From assembly GCA_020636495.1 (NCBI GenBank), contig JACJXQ010000008.1, positions 2,852,001 through 2,916,000 of the forward strand: a stretch of DNA of 64,000 nt, given 5' to 3'. The DNA comes from Chitinophagales bacterium. Its GTDB lineage: Bacteria; Bacteroidota; Bacteroidia; Chitinophagales; Chitinophagaceae. The stretch's first letter is position 1, and every line of letters starts with the position of its first letter. Made by a program: the position numbers and the translations under genes. This document shows, piece by piece, positions 60,367 through 64,000 of the stretch. Under the pieces are notes generated by a model. It worked only from the letters and a program-made list of their open reading frames with translations, made no database searches and had not been told where the DNA came from.

Positions 60367-63300
60367 ATGACACGCAAGAAGGATAGAAAGATCACCCAAA
60401 GGCTTTTTTCGATATGTACATGTATTGTGCTGATGGCTAACCAGTCGTCAGCACAACTGCATACACCCTACCTGCCGCAAAACGCACAGCTGTTCCATGC
60501 GGAAGAACTTTTCATGCAGCAGCAATACAAAAGTGCCGAAATTACCGCAAAACATTTCCTGCAGCAAACACCCGAGATAACAAGCCCGGAATTTAGCAGC
60601 CGGAAGGACAAAGCACGCTACTTTATCGCAGCCTCAGCGTTGAAACTCAACGAGGCCAATAACGAACAGACTGCCATAGATTTCATCAACACAACAGCCA
60701 ACCCCGCTTATAAACAGCGTGTAGCATTTGCACTGGCACAGGAATACTTCAAAAAGAACAGGTTCAGTGATGCTATCTATTATTACGAAATGGCGGGTGT
60801 TGCCAACTTGAATAACGACGAGATCATCAATGCGAAATTTGAGCTGGCATATTGCTATTTCAACAACAGCCAGTTCAACCAGGCAGAACCGCTACTGGCA
60901 TCTGTTCGCGAAATAGGAGGAAAGTATTATGATGCCGGCAACTACTATTACGGCTTGCTGGCATACAACAAGAATAATTATGCTGACGCGCTGACCAGTT
61001 TCAGTCGTATAGAGCATATAAAAGAATACAGCAACATTGTTCCGTACTATATAGCAGAGATACACTATTTCCAGGGCAATAAAGCCAAAGCATTGCAGGA
61101 TGCACTAAGACTGATACGCAAACCCGAAAGGTCGTTCTACCACAACGAACTGCACCTGCTGGCTGCACAGATCTACTTCGAGGATAAAGACTATAAAGAA
61201 GCACTGCCCTATTTTGAGTTTTACTATGATAATACAGAGCGCATCCGTAAAGAAGACCTCTACGAAATGGCCTATTGCTATTACAAATTAGACGACTGGG
61301 AGGATGCTATTGATAACTTTCAGCAATTGAGCGAAACAAGAGACTCGCTGGCGCAAAGTTCAATGTATCTCCTGGGTGATTGTTACCTGAAAATAAATGA
61401 TAAAAAAAGTGCCCGTAACGCATTCAGTATCTGTGCCGATATGCCGTTCAACCCCGGGCAAAAAGAGGCTTCTTTGCTGTTAGCAGCCAAGCTTTCTTAC
61501 GAACTGGGCTATAATAATGATGCCATATATTATATCAACCTGTTATTGGCCGATTATCCGACATCGGCCTACAACGACCAGGCAAAGACCCTTCTGTCCG
61601 ACCTGTTGATAAGAACCAGCAACTATGCCGAAGCGTACAGCGCATTGGAAGACGTTGCACACCACGACGAGAACTACAACCGCATATATCAGAAGGTGAC
61701 CTATGGCTATGCCATGCAACAGATGCAGTTGGGCAACAACGCTTTTGCCGACAGCCTGCTCACCATGTCGCTGAAACATAATGCAGACCTGACCTACAAA
61801 AATGCCGCCACCTACTGGAAAGCGGACCTTGCATACAAAGCTGGCCGGTACGATGAGGTAATAAAATTTGGCAACAGTTTTCTGCGTGGCAACACTAATA
61901 GTATGTGGGTAGAGCACCTGAGTCCTTCGGCTTCTGCGCGCAGTATGTACATAACATTGGGCTATGCTGCTATGGAGCTGTCACAATTCAGCGAGGCGCA
62001 GAATTATTTTAACAAAGCCAGGTTCAACACAGATACAACAGATACTGTGTTCATAGCAGCTTCTATATTGCGCGAGGCTGATGCCGTTTTCATGCAGAAA
62101 GACTACAAGAAAGCCATAGCGCTATACGATCAGGTGATTGCTGCCAATGGTGCTGATGCCGATTACGCACGATACCAGAAGGCCATCATACTCGGCCTGT
62201 CTGACAACAACAAGCAAAAATCAGAGCTCCTCATCGGCCTCATCAACAGCGTACCTGTATCAAGATATGCTAACGAGGCACGCTACGAGCTGGGCCTCAC
62301 CTATATCGAAGAGAACAGGTACAGCGCTGCCATCAACACCATGATGCCGCTGACAGAAGCTTATGAGCTGCGCAATATGGCGCCAAAAGCATGGATGCGC
62401 ATAGGTTTCGCCTACCAGCAGTCGGGCGATCAACAGAAGGCAATAGACGCCTACAAGCATATCGCACTTGAATATCCGACCTCTGAAGAGCGTCCGGCAG
62501 CTTTGGACGCGCTGAAAAGCTTATACATACAATCAGGTCAGCCGGAAGGTTATGCCAGGCTGCTGGAAGACAACAACCTGGGAGGTGCCGAAGAGAATAT
62601 GCTCGACTCTGCTTACTATGCTACTGCCGAAACTCAATATGCGGCCAACAACTGGAATAAAGCACAGACACTGTTTGGCGACTACATAAAAAAATACCCT
62701 AATGGGGTATTCATCACCAAAGCACATTACTATAAGGCTGAATCTCACTACCAGTTGAAAGAATATAAAGAGGCGCTGAAAGGTTATGATTTCGTACTGA
62801 CAAACGCATGGAGTAACTTTTCCGAGAACAGTGCACGCCGTGCCGCTATCATTGCTTACGACCAGGGAGATATGCAGGGCGCTAAACGCTATTATGGAGA
62901 GCTGCGTAACATGGCCATGAGCCAGGACAACCTGCAGGCAGCCTATAACGGGCTGATGCTCTGCAGTTACAAACTGGACGAAAGCTCAGACGCACTTGCC
63001 TATGCCGATACCCTGATTTCAATGCCGGGACTGGACGCGTCCATCGCTGACAATGCTATGCTCATCAAAGCAAACGCACTGGCACAGGCCAATAACAAAG
63101 AGGCTGCACTGACGGTGTACAAGCAACTGGAAACTTCGGGCAATGGTGCCATTGCCGCAGAGGCCCGCTACAACATAGCCAACATATACTATCATCAAAA
63201 CAAATTTAAAGAGGCAGAAGAAGCTGCAGGCAATACTATACAGCAGTCGGGCGGACATGAATATTGGGTAGTAAGGTCATATCTGCTACTCAGCGATATA

Positions 63301-63450
63301 CTGGTGAAACAAAAAGACTATTTCAATGCTAAAGCTACTTTACAGAGTATTGTAAAGAACTGTAAGATACCCGAATTGAAAGCTGAAGCAAATGCAAAGC
63401 TGAAAGAGGTGAAACAACTGGAGAACAAAAAAAGTAAACTATCGGAATAA
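60367..63450 (+). CDS. Large exported TPR-repeat protein
   Basis: A 1027-residue protein with a basic N-terminus and signal segment (FSICTCIVLMANQSSA, cleavage near residue 29), then many TPR and Sel1-like helical pairs along the whole chain (for example YFIAASALKLNEANN, YEMAYCYYKLDDWEDAIDNF, ARYEMGL-type, AYYATAETQYAANNW), and a charged helical end (KEVKQLENKKSKL). It is probably a periplasmic scaffold for an outer-membrane machine. It sits between a TonB receptor gene (15 bp) and an outer-membrane protein gene (5 bp), so the three form one operon. Confidence 0.88.
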   Translation: MTRKKDRKITQRLFSICTCIVLMANQSSAQLHTPYLPQNAQLFHAEELFMQQQYKSAEITAKHFLQQTPEITSPEFSSRKDKARYFIAASALKLNEANNEQTAIDFINTTANPAYKQRVAFALAQEYFKKNRFSDAIYYYEMAGVANLNNDEIINAKFELAYCYFNNSQFNQAEPLLASVREIGGKYYDAGNYYYGLLAYNKNNYADALTSFSRIEHIKEYSNIVPYYIAEIHYFQGNKAKALQDALRLIRKPERSFYHNELHLLAAQIYFEDKDYKEALPYFEFYYDNTERIRKEDLYEMAYCYYKLDDWEDAIDNFQQLSETRDSLAQSSMYLLGDCYLKINDKKSARNAFSICADMPFNPGQKEASLLLAAKLSYELGYNNDAIYYINLLLADYPTSAYNDQAKTLLSDLLIRTSNYAEAYSALEDVAHHDENYNRIYQKVTYGYAMQQMQLGNNAFADSLLTMSLKHNADLTYKNAATYWKADLAYKAGRYDEVIKFGNSFLRGNTNSMWVEHLSPSASARSMYITLGYAAMELSQFSEAQNYFNKARFNTDTTDTVFIAASILREADAVFMQKDYKKAIALYDQVIAANGADADYARYQKAIILGLSDNNKQKSELLIGLINSVPVSRYANEARYELGLTYIEENRYSAAINTMMPLTEAYELRNMAPKAWMRIGFAYQQSGDQQKAIDAYKHIALEYPTSEERPAALDALKSLYIQSGQPEGYARLLEDNNLGGAEENMLDSAYYATAETQYAANNWNKAQTLFGDYIKKYPNGVFITKAHYYKAESHYQLKEYKEALKGYDFVLTNAWSNFSENSARRAAIIAYDQGDMQGAKRYYGELRNMAMSQDNLQAAYNGLMLCSYKLDESSDALAYADTLISMPGLDASIADNAMLIKANALAQANNKEAALTVYKQLETSGNGAIAAEARYNIANIYYHQNKFKEAEEAAGNTIQQSGGHEYWVVRSYLLLSDILVKQKDYFNAKATLQSIVKNCKIPELKAEANAKLKEVKQLENKKSKLSE

Positions 63451-63455
63451 CGATC

Positions 63456-64000
63456 ATGCGGGGCAGACTCATAGCCATATCAATATTGGGGGTTTTACTA
63501 TCCTGTTCAGCGGAGGCGCAAACGGCTGCTCCCAAAGACACGGTAATAAAAGGTGCAACAATTGAGATCATTCAATCGTACAAGCCGGAAGTGACACGTG
63601 CGCCCAGGCCTGAGCCCGCTCCATCGCTGCCCCCGGTTGACACTACTACCCCACGCCTGCAATACAACGTACCGCAACAAACGCTTTTTTACTCCTATGG
63701 CTCCTTACCATTACGTCCATTGGCGCTGGAGATAACCAAAGAAGAACCCGGCTTTGACAGCTATGTAAAATTAGGTGGCGGCAACCGTTCTACACTATTA
63801 CTGGATGCCGGCAGTTCTTACCTCAAAGGAGATAATTACGAAACAGCATTCCACTTGCATCACTTATCACAATCAGGCAGTATCGTCAACCAGAAGGTAT
63901 CACTCACAGGTTTAGAGGCAGACGGTACCTATCATAATAATGGCAGGGCCTTCAACGCGCAACTGGGCATCAGTAATAATGTATACCATTACTACGGTTA
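63456..64000 (+). CDS. Outer-membrane protein, N-terminal part, cut by the window edge
   Basis: An open frame from the ATG at 63456 to the window end (about 181 residues), starting 5 bp after the TPR gene. Signal sequence MRGRLIAISILGVLLSC; the Cys17 and following SAEAQ allow either lipoprotein processing or signal peptidase I cleavage after SAEA. A proline-rich linker (RAPRPEPAPSLPPVD) precedes strand-like segments (SYVKLGGGNRSTLLLDAG, YETAFHLHHLSQSGS, AQLGISNNVYHYYG) typical of outer-membrane barrels. No TonB plug is visible in this part. Family uncertain. Confidence 0.7.
   Translation, partial: MRGRLIAISILGVLLSCSAEAQTAAPKDTVIKGATIEIIQSYKPEVTRAPRPEPAPSLPPVDTTTPRLQYNVPQQTLFYSYGSLPLRPLALEITKEEPGFDSYVKLGGGNRSTLLLDAGSSYLKGDNYETAFHLHHLSQSGSIVNQKVSLTGLEADGTYHNNGRAFNAQLGISNNVYHYYG

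Overview
The window looks like chromosome from a member of Bacteroidota, most likely Chitinophagia-like (the class is inference; no rRNA gene is present). The grounds are: four secreted proteins ending in type IX secretion (T9SS) type A sorting domains; TonB-dependent receptors with carboxypeptidase-regulatory N-domains; a fused SecDF; a fused E1 alpha/beta 2-oxoacid dehydrogenase; many small lipoproteins with LxxC-type lipoboxes; and Bacteroidota-type promoters (TAnnTTTG at -7). I see no tRNA, rRNA, CRISPR array, insertion sequence or phage gene.

Layout. 1-5.4 kb: the tail of an unknown gene and a 1648-residue repetitive surface protein. 5.5-14 kb: mostly housekeeping genes (isocitrate dehydrogenase, FtsY, a zinc-less sirtuin, threonine dehydrogenase, CarA, a DUF218 protein, an arginine decarboxylase-like enzyme). 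14-20.7 kb: an EamA exporter, small exported proteins, a VOC protein, and a cluster of small His-rich protein, PepSY-like protein and TonB receptor. 21.2-31.3 kb: fused E1 dehydrogenase, T9SS metalloprotease, SecDF and an MlaE-type permease. 31.3-41.3 kb: accessory secreted proteins and lipoproteins, including tandem small paralogues followed by a TlpA-like protein, a second M43 protease, and a TPR lipoprotein. 41.5-45.1 kb: a putative copper-handling operon containing an MbnP-family lipoprotein. 45.2-47.4 kb: an arsenic operon arsR-arsM-aquaporin-arsC. 47.5-52.4 kb: three consecutive POT peptide transporters. 52.5-57.8 kb: purD, a methyltransferase, bifunctional NAD(P)HX repair enzyme, and an M14 carboxypeptidase. 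57.9-64 kb: a TonB receptor, a 1027-residue TPR protein and the start of an outer-membrane protein.

How the genes fit together. The secreted M43 and M14 proteases, the POT transporters and the TonB receptors suggest a cell that digests external protein and imports peptides. The 41.5-47.4 kb stretch is a metal and metalloid island with two neighbouring convergent operons that share one bidirectional terminator. The most unusual points are: (i) the copper-type operon, whose first protein ends in IFHPPxV like the first protein of the 17.5 kb TonB cluster; (ii) a nested inverted repeat inside that operon, one arm of which also occurs upstream of the neighbouring lipoprotein; (iii) duplicated 17-bp identical sites in the ars operon; and (iv) the tandem secreted paralogues at 31.7-32.6 kb, preceded by a coupled 20-codon leader and 22-bp-spaced direct repeats. 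Functions were assigned by reading motifs only; no database search was done.
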